Shown one piece after another: positions 1 to 12,300 of a stretch of DNA of 64,000 nucleotides. Under the pieces are notes generated by a model. It was not told the DNA's origin and ran no database searches. It saw only the letters and a program-made list of their open reading frames with translations. The first letter of the stretch is position 1. Each line of letters opens with the position of its first letter. Source of the DNA: Mesostigma viride (Eukaryota > Streptophyta > Mesostigmatophyceae > Mesostigmatales > Mesostigmataceae); assembly GCA_009746045.1 (NCBI GenBank), contig RPFO01000003.1, forward strand, positions 750,767 to 814,766, in the 5' to 3' direction. The position numbers and the translations under genes were made by a program.

Positions 1-270
1 CAAGGCACTACCTGAGCCACGTTTTGTGGAGCTCTGACACAAGTTGTTGGGTATTTGAGTTACTGGCAATTCATGATGAGACATAAGGACATACTTGCTA
101 GGCTGTGACAGTGGCCCCTCACTTCAGCTCTTTCAGTGAACATTTGTTCTGGCTTGTTTTTTCTCCCTGCCTGTGTGCCCAGTAAGGCGGGTGTCAAAAG
201 TATCGACACACCTGCCCGGAACTAGTTACAGTTTAGTGAAGTTCTGGACTGCATGGATGGGCATGTGCCG

Positions 271-458
271 CAGGCCTAGGTAGCTTCTAACGTACGTCAC
301 TAGACCTTGTACCTGCGCTAGCCGCTAGGCGTGGCGCAACTGTGATGGGCAGTCAGTCACTTTGTACTTGCGCCAGCCGGCAGGCCTGCGTGGCGCAATG
401 TGAATGATAGTCAGTACTTAGAGCGGTGTAGGGGACGTAGGGAGGCCTCTTTTCAGCT
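271..458 (+). repeat. Dispersed repeat, copy 1 (direct repeat of 1832-2019)
   Basis: About 188 bp almost identical to 1832-2019, starting CAGGCCTAGGTAGCTTC and running through CAGTCAGTCACTTTGTAC to GAGGCCTCTTTTCAGC. A third, more diverged copy lies at about 51177-51466 in an intron of locus C. Identity is too high for chance, so this is a mobile or amplified element. It has no coding capacity that I recognise. Confidence 0.75.
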
Positions 459-1500
459 TCGCAACTTGATCCCAGCATTTGCTGGCAAGGTCGGCTGGCC
501 GCTATGGCGGCTGCGCTGAATGTAAGACGATGCTATCGGCCTCTCCGGGCGTGGAGAGGCCTGGAATAAAGTTCTTTATGTTCGCCACCTACCGTTACAG
601 GCCACGGTAATGGTTGTTGGGTGGGGGGCTCTACGATTTGAGTAAAAGGGTGTGATTTCCGGCGCTGGGCCCACTGACGATTCCCCTCTACCCCTGGGTG
701 CGGCAAGCAGCTTCCTGACACTGGGGAAGCTGCGTTTTCAGTCGGACAACGTCAGGGAAGGAGCCATACAGGCCAGGGCCAGCGGCTACGGTGGAAAGAA
801 TCACAGGTGGAGGCGAATCTGCCTTAAACGTGGAGATGGCTAGCGCGGGGTGCCAGGGTAGCCCATAACTGCCAGGAGCCTGACAGCGGACCCGATCTTT
901 CGGCCTGTGGCCAGACGGGAGTTTCGGGGAGGATGCGGGGCTGGAGCGAATCTTGGTGGGAGGAGCGCGCTCTTCATCATTGCCCAGTTTTTCAGCAAAG
1001 AATGTTCGCCTGGCGGGGCTGAAATTCTTGCTGTTTTATCGCCTTGTTTTTATCCTGTATGATGCATTATAGGAAAAGCGATAAAGAGTTCGGTTCAGCC
1101 AGGGGGCATATCTATGCCATAAAAAATTTCCTACAAAAACACAAGCCCTGGTCAGGGCCTTGGCTAAGCAGTTTCCAAGCCAAGGCCTTGGTAGGGTAGA
1201 GGGCCTATCGCCACAAAGGTTTCAATGCCGGGAAATCCCAGCCTCGGGGTGGGGCTGGTGATGGGTCCTGGGCTTGTGAGAGACGGTCCGGGGGCGTAAG
1301 GCCTAATGAGCAGCCGCTGGAAACCGCCCCCCTAACGGGGGGAACGACATGGGTGCCGCCCTGCGTCCGCCGGGAAACCGTAGCGGCCACACGGGGGCGG
1401 CAGTACAGCCGCGGCAGCATGCGGGAGGGGGGCCAGGGGCGGAAAGAAACTCGGCACCAAGGTTGGCGATAGCCTTGGTGGCCAGGTAGGAGGTGTGGGG

Positions 1501-2236
1501 GCAACACCTTGTGTTCGAGTATGCTGGGCCCCCAGCATGGTGCTACAATAACCACCTTGATAATGATGTGCACTGAGTTTGAAGGTGTGGTATAGGCTGT
1601 CCGTATAAAGCCTAGCACACAAAAATGTAAAATAAATGTTTCTCTTGGTGGGAAGGAACCCCGATTGGACCAAAAACAAGAAATGTATTTGTTGAGCTTC
1701 GCTCATTTTATATATGACGCGTGGACGGGCTCAAAGGGGACCGACCTGCCGTAGGTAGCGTAAGACTAGCGCTTGTCACGAGGGTACTGCACCGGCCGGC
1801 CCTTTTTGTGGCTGAGTGTGGTTCCGGAGTGCAGGCCTAGGTAGCTTCTAACGTACGTCACTAGACCTTGTACCTGCGCTAGCCGCCAGGCGTGGCGCAA
1901 CTGTGATGGGCAGTCAGTCACTTTGTACTTGCGCCAGCCGGCAGGCCTGCGTGGCGCAATGTGAATGATAGTCAGTACTTAGAGTGGTGTAGGGGACGTA
2001 GGGAGGCCTCTTTTCAGCTCCCACCCACCCACCCACGCTGCTAAGAGGGGCAACAACTTGTGTTCGAGTATGCTGGGCCCCCAGCATGGTGCTACAATAA
2101 CCAACTTGATAATGATGTGCACTGAGTTTGAAGGTGTGGTATAGGCTGTCCGTATAAAGCCTAGCACACAAAAGTGTAAAATAAATGTTTCTCTTGGTGG
2201 GAAGGAACTCCAATGGACCAAAAACAAGAAATGTAT
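1501..2236 (+). repeat. Tandem partial copies of an LTR-like dispersed repeat
   Basis: 1501-1688 and 2050-2236 are near-identical direct repeats, from GCAACA(C/A)CTTGTGTTCG to AACAAGAAATGTAT. Both contain a TATAAAG-like box and an AATAAA-like signal, as expected of a terminal repeat with promoter and polyadenylation signals. Sequence 1689-2236 (beginning TTGAGCTTCGCTCATTTTAT) looks like one full unit of about 550 bp. The left unit appears to be 271-458 plus 1501-1688, interrupted by about 1 kb. I see no reverse transcriptase or gag between the copies. A non-autonomous LTR or TRIM-like element is the best guess. Confidence 0.5.
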
Positions 2237-3208
2237 CGCATGTTTAAGTTCTGTTCCATAGTGAATGGTTGGCTTGAGATCAGGTCATGATTGTAACAGC
2301 CACACTGTCAGGAAAGACTGGCTGGCCAGTGGATGTTTTGGTGTGGCCACGTTGTAGTCAGATCATAACTGCTACCCAGAATCTGAGCCAGAAAATGTTT
2401 ACAAGGCGAAGCTACGCATCTAGTTTGCGCTCTCAGTACCTCACACCTCACACCTCCTGGTAGTGTGACTAGCAGCCGGCAAGCTGTCGACTTATTTTTA
2501 TCTGAGTGAAATAAAGTTAAACTTTGTGGCAAACATTGTTTTCTCACTCTTGACAGACTCTCCCCTTAAAGGAAAGGCCGCCAAGGACTTCCCCCTAGCG
2601 CCGGAGTCCGCTTACAAAGTGGTACGGCCCTCGACGGCTATGACTAAGCGGAGCGGAGTTTAGACTTTCCGCTTCTTCAAAATCTCTCGACTAGCCCAGT
2701 AAATAATCGCTCAACCGCCGCCCTCACAAACTTACTGGCCTTCTGTCTAAAACCGACTGCTGCAGGGGCAGCAAGTGCCCAGTCCAGCTAGCAGATGACG
2801 CCATTACGGAAATATTCATCCAGCATGATGCTATATATCAGAACACCACAGGGGCAGGCACCACCTGTCCAAGATTCAGTATTCAGACCAGCTCCGCCCA
2901 CACAACCTAGCACTGCATGTTCGCTTAAAAAGAAAAAGGTTCCACATGACCATTCTCGATACAACATTCACAATCCCAGCACCTCTAGCATACTTTTAAA
3001 TTCAAGTCTCTCTATAGTGCGTTGTCCTACAGTCACTTGGCCCCCAGAAATTACATCCAAATGGTTTACCTGAACTAGTCTAGTGTCCTGTAACAAATTA
3101 TAGCGCAACCTAGCGCACAAAAGAACTTGCAAGATCAATATGGTAACCCAGATAACACACCCATGGGCAAAAAGTAGCAACGGCCACGAACTGAGTTGGG
3201 CAACGTAC

Positions 3209-3310
3209 CGCGTCCTTGCCATCCGGGTCCATCCCATTTTCCTCCACTAGGTACTTGACCAGCTCCAGATGGCCTTTTGCAGCAGCGTAGTGAAGCACAT
3301 TGGCACCATG
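3209..3310 (-). CDS. Locus A exon 10: ninth ankyrin repeat
   Basis: 102 nt, phase 0. Acceptor CAACCCAG, donor GTACGT. Peptide begins HGANVLHYAAAKGHLELVKY and ends GMDPDGKDA. A good donor follows, so at least one more exon should exist at lower coordinates. I could not find it. Confidence 0.85.
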
Positions 3311-6300
3311 CTGGGTTGCACAAAAAGGGGAATTCCAGAAGACACAAATAGGCCTCGGACGTTATTTTGTTGCACGTTGTATGGATGCAGTTACAAAGCA
3401 GCAAGAACTGGTTTTATAGAAATTCCAGCACCCAAATTCCATGATAACCCTTTGCGCTTGGTAATCAAGACTACAAAACCCTCACAGCCAGAAGAAAATT
3501 TGAAGAACAGCAAGTCATATCCCAGGTGAAGCGACAGAGCTATGACCGTAGATGTCTTCAACCCAGCTTACGGAACCGGTACTGCGAGGGCAGCTTTTCA
3601 AACGGCTCAAAGCACTCACCTTGTCCTTGGAATCTAGGCTCATCCCCCGGTCCTCCAACAGGTACTTGACCAGCTCCAGGTGGCCTCCCGCAGCAGCAGC
3701 AAGGAGCACGTTGGCCCCATCCTGTTCCACACAAGAGAGGAAAAAATTGCAAACGCGTGATCAGCAGCACCGGTAAGCTACCGTAGGGTTTGCAAGCGAC
3801 TTCAGATTACCAACTTGTCAGATAGGCGAGATAAAGAATAGACCCATAGGGCAAAAGCTATTCATGGGTAGAACTCTGCCACACAGTATTCAGTTACAAG
3901 CCACCACAACATATTAGAACTGTTCCAGTCTATGTACTTTCAAGTTCTACCAGTTCCAAACTTCTACATCTTGTTCATGTAGACAGATTTCGGTTAGATT
4001 TAAGAGTATCCATACAGACAGAAGGAACAGATGCTGTAGGTACCCCAAAAAGTTTGGTGCGAAACCGGTGCAGCATCTGTTGCCCGTAGCTAACATCCGA
4101 TCCAAGAAAACAGAGGATGGACATGTCCTTGGCGGTACCTGAAATCCGTGGTCAGAATAGGTACTAGGCATTCTAGCAGCAGGGTCTCGAAACCAAATGT
4201 CGGTGAAGTAACAAGTAACAGCCCAACCCCATCTACCCTGCCAAATGTACTTAGTTTGGGACGCAGGAAGCGGCCAAAATTGCAGCCTCATGGCTTCGCT
4301 AGCACAGCTCACGCCCCTTCTAAAGTAAACATCATTTCTTAAAAAAACGGCACACCTACTCAAGGCGTAAACTAACTTCATAAAGCTCAAACCTATGGCA
4401 TACCTGGGATTTGAAATCCGGGCTCATTCCCTTGATCTCCACCAGGTACTTGACCATCCCCAGGTGACCGCGGAATGCAGCATGATGAAGAGCATTGCGC
4501 CCTTCCTGGTTCACACAAGAAGGAACAGAAAAATGGCCAGACATGGTACCAATATTGCCTTACAACATGGAGCCAGTTACCGAGAACCGTGATTATTTTA
4601 AACGCAGTTTCTCTCCGAACAAAGTTTCTTTATAGTGAGATGTTTTCTCGTATAATGTCAACAATGAGATGCTCTCTCTCGCAGCGAGAGGTTCACTCGG
4701 AAGTTCTCTCTCGCAGCGGATGTTCTCTCTCGCAGCGGATGTTCTCTCTCTTGTACTGAGATCTCTCTCTCGCACTTCTTGTGAGAAGTTCTTTCTGAAC
4801 AAAGTTTCTTTATAGCGAGATGGAAGGGTTGCTGCTATAGCTAGGTTATAGGGTTGATGTGACGAACCTCTAGAGGCCGACGCTGCTTGAAACGGATATG
4901 CAGTGGAAAATATTTGGCCAGCTGTTCTGGTCAGGTGTGCGAGAGCTACATTGCGATACAAGCTAGCAACTGTCTAGGTTTCCTTGTCTGGTGCAGTGGT
5001 GGCCTAGATACGAGATTTTTCTCCCAATACGTGAACTAAGAGCCGCGGCATTCTTACGTAAGACGCCATTTAATAGAACGCCGATTCGCGTCATTTGTTC
5101 AGGCGCAAAAGATGTGCGGCGAAAAAAATGCCGTCCGGGGCAATCCGCTAGCTAAGGTCAGCCTCTTTTCTTTTCCCGCCCATCTTCCGTGCGTTTTTCA
5201 TGAGGGGGCAAGACTAACCTTTTGACAAGCAGTACGTGAGCATCAGCAGCCGGGATGTGGCCTGCCTTTTGTATGCGCTCCACTCGTTTTTTAAATGAAG
5301 AGTCTGGTTACCACGGAGCTCCACGCTTCACAGAATACATGTAAACCTATTATTGTCAAGCAGGCATACCCATAAGATATCGCAAAAAAAAAAAAACTAC
5401 ATCCATTCCTCAAGTTCAGACTTGATAAAATGTGCCCTAGTTGAAAAGAAACTATCTTCTAGACAAAACATAAAGATATTGGATTTCATGCCCAAACATG
5501 CTACCTTTAGTTAAGTAGAGGGCACACACCTACGCTACAAACCATGATGACAAAAATGATTATCAAACGATCGAAAGCACATGCAAACATCAACAAGGAG
5601 AGGTTGCAGATGTGGTAACTTGCACATATGCACACTGCTGCGCTCCCATCCAATTTGACCAGCACAAGGCCCCAGGCGCCAAGACAGCTGCGCACACCCA
5701 TGATCGACGTGTGCTTTACATCCCACTCCCCAAGGCCAGGACAGGTTGTGGATCGCCCGACCATAATAGGACAGCTCATCTCACCTATACAAAAGCATAG
5801 GGAGTTGATAGCCACATTGATCCCATCTAGGGAAGAACCCAGGAACACAAATATGAGCGATGTAGATGAGAGATGGCATGGGATGATGCATGCCAGGCGA
5901 AACCCACAACATCGGCCGTTGGAATTTTCAAAACCAAGATTCCAACGGCCGCCGTTTCACATGAAGAGTAGCCAAGAGGCTAGACTACAGGGAAGCCCGA
6001 GCAATCACTGCAGCCAGACATCACCTTCATCGAGGCTGCCTTATGGGCAAGACGACTCACATCCGATACGCTGTCCAATCCCATCCCCTTGTCCTCCACC
6101 ATCCACTTGACAATCTCAACGTGGCCTTGTGCAGCGGCACTGTGAAACGCATTGGTCCCCGTCTGTTTCAAACAACAAGGAAAATGCAAGCCCATCACCA
6201 GCAGCACCGGAATGCAACCGCATTTATTGTATACTCCTAGCAAACTAGCTGTTGGACTGAATTACCATGTACCGCTAAACTTCGAAGCAGACAAGATAAT

Positions 6301-9300
6301 GACTTGGAACTGTAACATGGTAAATATGCTTGAAGTTATCCTTGTCTGATCATGGAGCCTGTACTTTTGGTCACGGCAGCACAGGAAAGAGAAGCTTCTG
6401 CTTCAGAAGGGCTGGCACAGCTGTTGCTGGTGTTTTAAGATCTGCCACACACAAGATTCGCATGGGAGGTCCTGGCATCCCTGGACCACACTCCATGGGG
6501 GCGCAAGTCACATGGGGCCACTAAAAACTGGGGAAATCAAATACAACCACAGAAATATCCAGGACTCCACAATTCAATCGTGGTTCTCTGAGTTTGAACA
6601 GGCCTCTTTTCCCGTCCACCCTCGCTGCATTTTGGGGGTTAAGGCAAGCCTTTTGACAAGCAATAAGTGTTCCCATGAACCTCGGCGGTCGGGATGTCGC
6701 CTGCCTTTTGTATGTGCTCCACTAGTTGTTAATAAAGAGTCTCATTGTTTTATAAAGTATCTGGTTACCCTAGAGTTCCACGCTTAACAGAACTGAATTG
6801 ATACCATTCCAGAAATCTCCAACAGGACTCCACAGTTGAAGTGCATACACGCAACCCCAGAAATACTCAGCAGGACTCCACGATCCAACAGAATCCGTGC
6901 AGACACGGGGAAAGCAGCGGGGAAAAGAAGCTGGCTAAAAATCAGCATCGCTTCCACTTAGCTGCTTCCTTTCTTGGCGACTTGTCGATGCAAGAATTGG
7001 CAACGCCTCATTGATACGCTCATTGACTACGCTGGGCTCTTGACAACCTTGTGGGCAAGAGCACTCACCTCCAAGCGGCCATCTAGGCGCATGCCCCGGT
7101 CCTCCACCAGGTACTTAACCAGCTCCAGGTGGCCTCCCCATGCAGCAGCGTGAAGCGTGTGGCAACCATGCTGTTTTCCGAATGAGAAGAAAGAAGCAAC
7201 CACATGTCCACAGGAATTGGAAACATTGGCTCTGCAACTGCAGCAAATGTCAAGTGAATAACTGTAAACGGACAGATGATGAGGCAGAGCCAAAAACAAA
7301 CGTTTTTGTACTATTGACTCCTCCACCCACCCAGCTTATTGATACTTGAAAGAACATATCTAATGCATAAATGGACAAGCAGAATGATGTTACACCTGCT
7401 ACGTGTGGTATGCTTATAAACAAGGTTCACATATACCCCCCCAAAATCTGGATGCTAAGAAACCACTCCTCCTTCGAGTGCTGCATGGCCCCAACCCCTG
7501 TGAGTCGACAATCAGGACGCCTTGTGTACTGTGCACTAAAACCTCACTGTGCACTAAAACCTCAATTTGTCATTTCGTTAAGTACAATTTGTCGCAATCT
7601 TCCTGCGCAAGATACTATTCCGCAATTACAATGACGTGTTGACCCTAGGCCAAAATGACACGTACATGGGGAACATTGTTCACCACCGCTAAGTCCTCCA
7701 GGGTCATCCCCTTGTCCTCCACGAGATACTTGACCAACTCCAAGTGACCCTTGAGAGCAGCCATGTAAAGAGCGTTGCATCCATTCTGCGTTTCACACAG
7801 AAGAAAGAAAGCAAAAGCCATAGCGAGCAGCACCCCAGGAGGTTTGACAGCAAGCCAGTCACTGTAACATGTAAAACACCTAAACAAAAAATACGTGAGT
7901 TCAACCAAATGATTGGAGACACAATTATAGCCCAGAGTGACATGCTCTCATGGTAATTTGTTTCTATTCCGTTAAGTCCTTATGGTTTGCAGCTACTCCA
8001 ACACTTCTATGCAAAGGTTTCGTCTGTAACAGGCGTAGCAATGCAGCATTCATGAGCATTCTGCCTTGTGTGATGGGAAAATTGTGAGTTTGGCGCTATT
8101 TCCTACACAATGCGTGCACAAACAGCTTAGGAGACCAGGCATCAGGACGCCTAGAGGCCAGGGGTGATACTGCCCCCAATTCCAGTTCACATACCGCGAA
8201 CCACAAACCACAAACCACAAACCACAAACCACAAACCACAAACCACAAACCACAAACCACAAACCACAAACCACAAACCACAAACCACAAACCACAAACC
8301 ACAAACCACAAACCACAAACCACAAACCACAAACCACAAACCAAAAACCAAAAACCAAAAACCAAAAACCACAAACCACAAACCACAAACCACAAACCAC
8401 AAACCACAAACCAAAAACCAAAAACCACAAACCACAAACCACAAACCACAAACCACAAACCACAAACCACAAACCACAAACCACAAACCACAAACCACAA
8501 ACCACAAACCACAAACCACAAACCACAAACCACAAACCACAAACCACAAACCACAAACCACAAACCACAAACCACAAACCACAAACCACAAACCACAAAC
8601 CACAAACCACAAACCACAAACCACAAACCAAAAACCAAAAACCAAAAACCAAAAACCAAAAACCAAAAACCAAAAACCAAAAACCAAAAACCACGACCCA
8701 CAAACCACAACCCACAAACCACAACCCACAACCCACAACCCACAACCCACAACCCACAAACCACAAACCACAAACCACAAACCACAAACCACAAACCACA
8801 AACCACAAACCACAAACCACAAACCACAAACCACAAACCACAAACCACAAACCACAAACCACAAACCACAAACCACAAACCACAAACCACAAACCACAAA
8901 CCACAAACCACAAACCACAAACCACAAACCACAAACCACAAACCACAAACCACAAACCACAAACCACAAAGCAAGCCACTGCTTGCCGCAAATGTGGTAA
9001 AACAGCCAACCAACTCAAAAACACAAAACATTAGGAAAATGTAGCGTCACCTTAAGCCAACCAAGGAAAAGAAAGAATTGTCACTACACAACCAACTATC
9101 GCCACTGGTCACTGGAAACAACGAATTCCCAACAGAACCGCCCAGGCATTTCAGATTCTTCCAGAATCAGGAAATCCCTGGTGCCACCTGGGTGCTCAGG
9201 GTATCTATGGAGCCTTCAATAGAATGCTCTGGGGACTCCGATGCGCTGTCTTCAGTCTTATCAACGGAACTGCTGCCAAGCCTGGAACAAGTGCAGCGAC

Positions 9301-12300
9301 CTCGCACGCTAGGCTGGAGGACCTGTAAAGGCAGGGCAGGGTGCTTTCCAAGCAGTATCCCACCACGGTGCAGCTGTTCTAGCTTTGCCCAGGTTGCGAC
9401 AAAGCACACATCCTGCCTCACAAGCGATTGGTCAAGAGGACATAGCATCCAAGGCCATCCAAGGATAAAAACTATTTCACCTATTCCAAGCAAACCAAGA
9501 ATCCAACAGGCTACATAAATCCCACAAATAGTCCAGGGCTCCAGAACCCAGAGAGTCCCAGCAAGCTGAGGCATGTCTCATGAATCTTAATACATTAATG
9601 TGACAGCCGCGTACTGCGCAAGTCCTCAAGGTATTCTTCCAGAAGCGGGTTGTTACTTTTCACGTTACCTTTGCTGTGTCGTCCAGGCTCATCTCCATGT
9701 CCTCCACCAGGTACTTCACCAGTCGCAGGTGGCCTCCCTCAGCAGCTAAAATAACTGCATTGTACCCGGCCTGGTTTGCGCAAGCACAGCTCCATACGAC
9801 AAGCACCGCTGCAAAAGTCTGTGTTACTCTTCCATCAAACACACAAGGCGGGGTTTCAAAGATGCATACTCGACATCATGGTGCACTTGGGACGTTCCAA
9901 ATTACAAATTCAAAACTAGTTCAAAAACAGTGTGGTTGTAAAAGGGCAACAGCAAGCATTCCCCTAGCGATGGTGCACATACCCCTAGAGATGTCAAGGC
10001 ACGAGCGGACTACACAAGAGCAGTCCCTGAATAATGATAGCATGCTGTGCACTGTAGCTGAGGTTACAAAGTGGCGCAACAGGAATCTTACTACTAGTAC
10101 TCCAATAGAGGATGGAAAACTTCACAAGCGCTGCATGCTTCTGAGATTGCATGGCATGAAATGGGGTGGGCCAGGCAAGAAGGATTAAGGCTGAAACCCA
10201 GAAACGTTGTTTTTCTGCCTGTATACCTACCAATCTAAGCATGCAGTCAAGCAATCACAAGCTCAGCAGACATGTCGGCAGACTAGTGTACTTCAAAAAT
10301 AAGGCCATATCGTGCGTCCCTAGACTAGGCAGTAAAAAATGTATTTATCTTGAAGGAAGCTAGCTATAGAAGCACAATACAGGTGTTGGCTTAAAATCAA
10401 GACCTTGTCATTCACTATACCTGATTGCCAGGATAGAAAATCGTGATAAATAACTGACAACGTTCTGCCAGACAAAAAAGTAGGGTTTTGCACACACATA
10501 CGAAGCTCACGAAATCCGATGTAACTGTAAAAAGGATGACCCAGAACAGGCGGATAGCTTGCATGCAGATAACAAATTATATTTACCCAGTCCCTAGCGT
10601 CCAGGCTCATTCCCTCGTCCTCCGCAAGGAACTTGACCAGCTTGAGGTGGCCCTCGTTGGCGGCAAGTAGAAGCGCGTTGCGCCCACTCTACGTTTTGCA
10701 TGTAACGTACATGCAGCCCACAGAAAGTAGCAATCGCACTTGATCCCGATATTGCAGACCAGCTCTTTGGGAAAGCGTGCGATGAGACGTTCACAAGAAG
10801 TGCTGGGACTCTGCGTGCAATCTGACTCTTGTCTTGCAGCAACGGTGCCTGCCCGTAGCAATGGTGGTACCAGCTTACAACTGCCGCAGAGATTCACATA
10901 GAAAACCTTTTTTTAAAAGAGCTCACGGGATTAATCCATGGTGCATTCAGAGCATCCAAGCTAGTCAATGGATCAATAGAGAAATACTATAATATTCATC
11001 GGTACAATGCCTGGCAAAATGCTACCATGCCCTCCGATCATGTGTAGAGGCAGCATGAAGCATGTACACGATCAGGGGAATGCTGTACAGCGGTGAGGGT
11101 GTTCCATAAGGGCGTGCGCCCCAGAGTGGCCAAGCCTTCACAGGATGACCAATGAGAACAGGTCGGCGAACTCAGGGCGATTTCCTGGTGGCTAGCAGGT
11201 CAAGCACGAGACTGAACAGTGTGCACGACAAGTGAAGCGTTAAAAGTCACCAGTTGATCTACCCAAGAGCCGCTTATCCTGCCGGCCACGCTGTCCCTTC
11301 TCTTCTGCCACTTTATGTCCATGGCTGTAAAATGGCATGCTGATATAAGGCTCATGAAACACCTGCCCGGGTCCTAATAAGGTTGAACGACCAAGGATGG
11401 AAATGGATGCTTGAAAAATACGTACCTTGTCCGTGACGCCCAAGCTGACTCCAAGCAGCAGCAACTGGCGGATCGCGTCCAGTCGACCTTCTCTCGCAGC
11501 TTGTAGGAACGACTGTGGGACATCCTGTGATTGCCATTGTACCAACAAGAAAGACACTTGTACGTCAAGCGCTCCCATATGATAGAAGGGCGGTGGCTGT
11601 GGTGGTGCTTCTAAGTACTAACATACTACTGTACTTCTACATTAGAACACACGAGAATTAGGCTTTTCGAGCACAGGGTTTTGGCGGTACTCAAGCACAG
11701 GATCACAAACAAAGCGTCACTGCTTATAAACCAAAAGAACTTGTACAGCTGGATTACGCACGTAACGTCAAAGGCACTACTGTTCCCACAGACCTCGTGT
11801 TACAACAGATCGGGTGGACACAACGATCAATGCCAGAAATGCACGCGACTTCCAGGGAATGACTTGTCTGCACTGCTTCATAACCAGCCAAGGCCTTTCC
11901 CATCCCTGGCTGGTGTGAGAAATGCTTACCATTCAAAGTGACATGTTGACAAGGGTGTTGGGTCTGGAGTTTGTGGGTAAGATGTGGCTTGCTGGGATTG
12001 AGGGTTTATGGTTTACGGCAGCGACACATTACTCTAAAAAAGCTTTCTATCGGTATCTGCACCTGAAGCAAACGCATAAAAGAGTCTACCGCAGACATGA
12101 CCTGCCTACAACAAATAAGGAGCTTCAAACAGACATGGAAATGGGCGGCGATTGGTCACTGTAGGAGATGTGAGAGCGCAGCCCAGAGCAAGCATTACTT
12201 GCGCACGTGACAGGACTCTCTTTCTCAAACTGCAATTGCATCAAGACAAACCGTTGCATCAGCCAAACAAATGGACCCCTGCACCAAAGTTCACGCCAGA

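Larger units (their letters stand above)
1..3208. other. Region beyond the last visible exon of locus A; repeats, no gene found
   Basis: I see no convincing coding exon here. Loci B and C place a transmembrane exon 0.7-1.3 kb after their ninth ankyrin exon, so the equivalent exon of locus A would be expected near 1.8-2.5 kb on the minus strand. I searched for its basic linker, hydrophobic segment and conserved 3' flank and did not find them. That interval is instead occupied by dispersed repeat copies (271-458, 1501-1688, about 1689-2236). The exon may have been lost, displaced further left by the repeats, or diverged beyond recognition by eye. Confidence 0.4.

Noticed and set aside
8050-9031. 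Open frames of 260-324 codons (Cys-Gly-Leu-Trp-Phe-Val repeats and Lys-Pro-Gln-Thr repeats)
   Set aside because: Products of the CCACAAA heptamer array on both strands.
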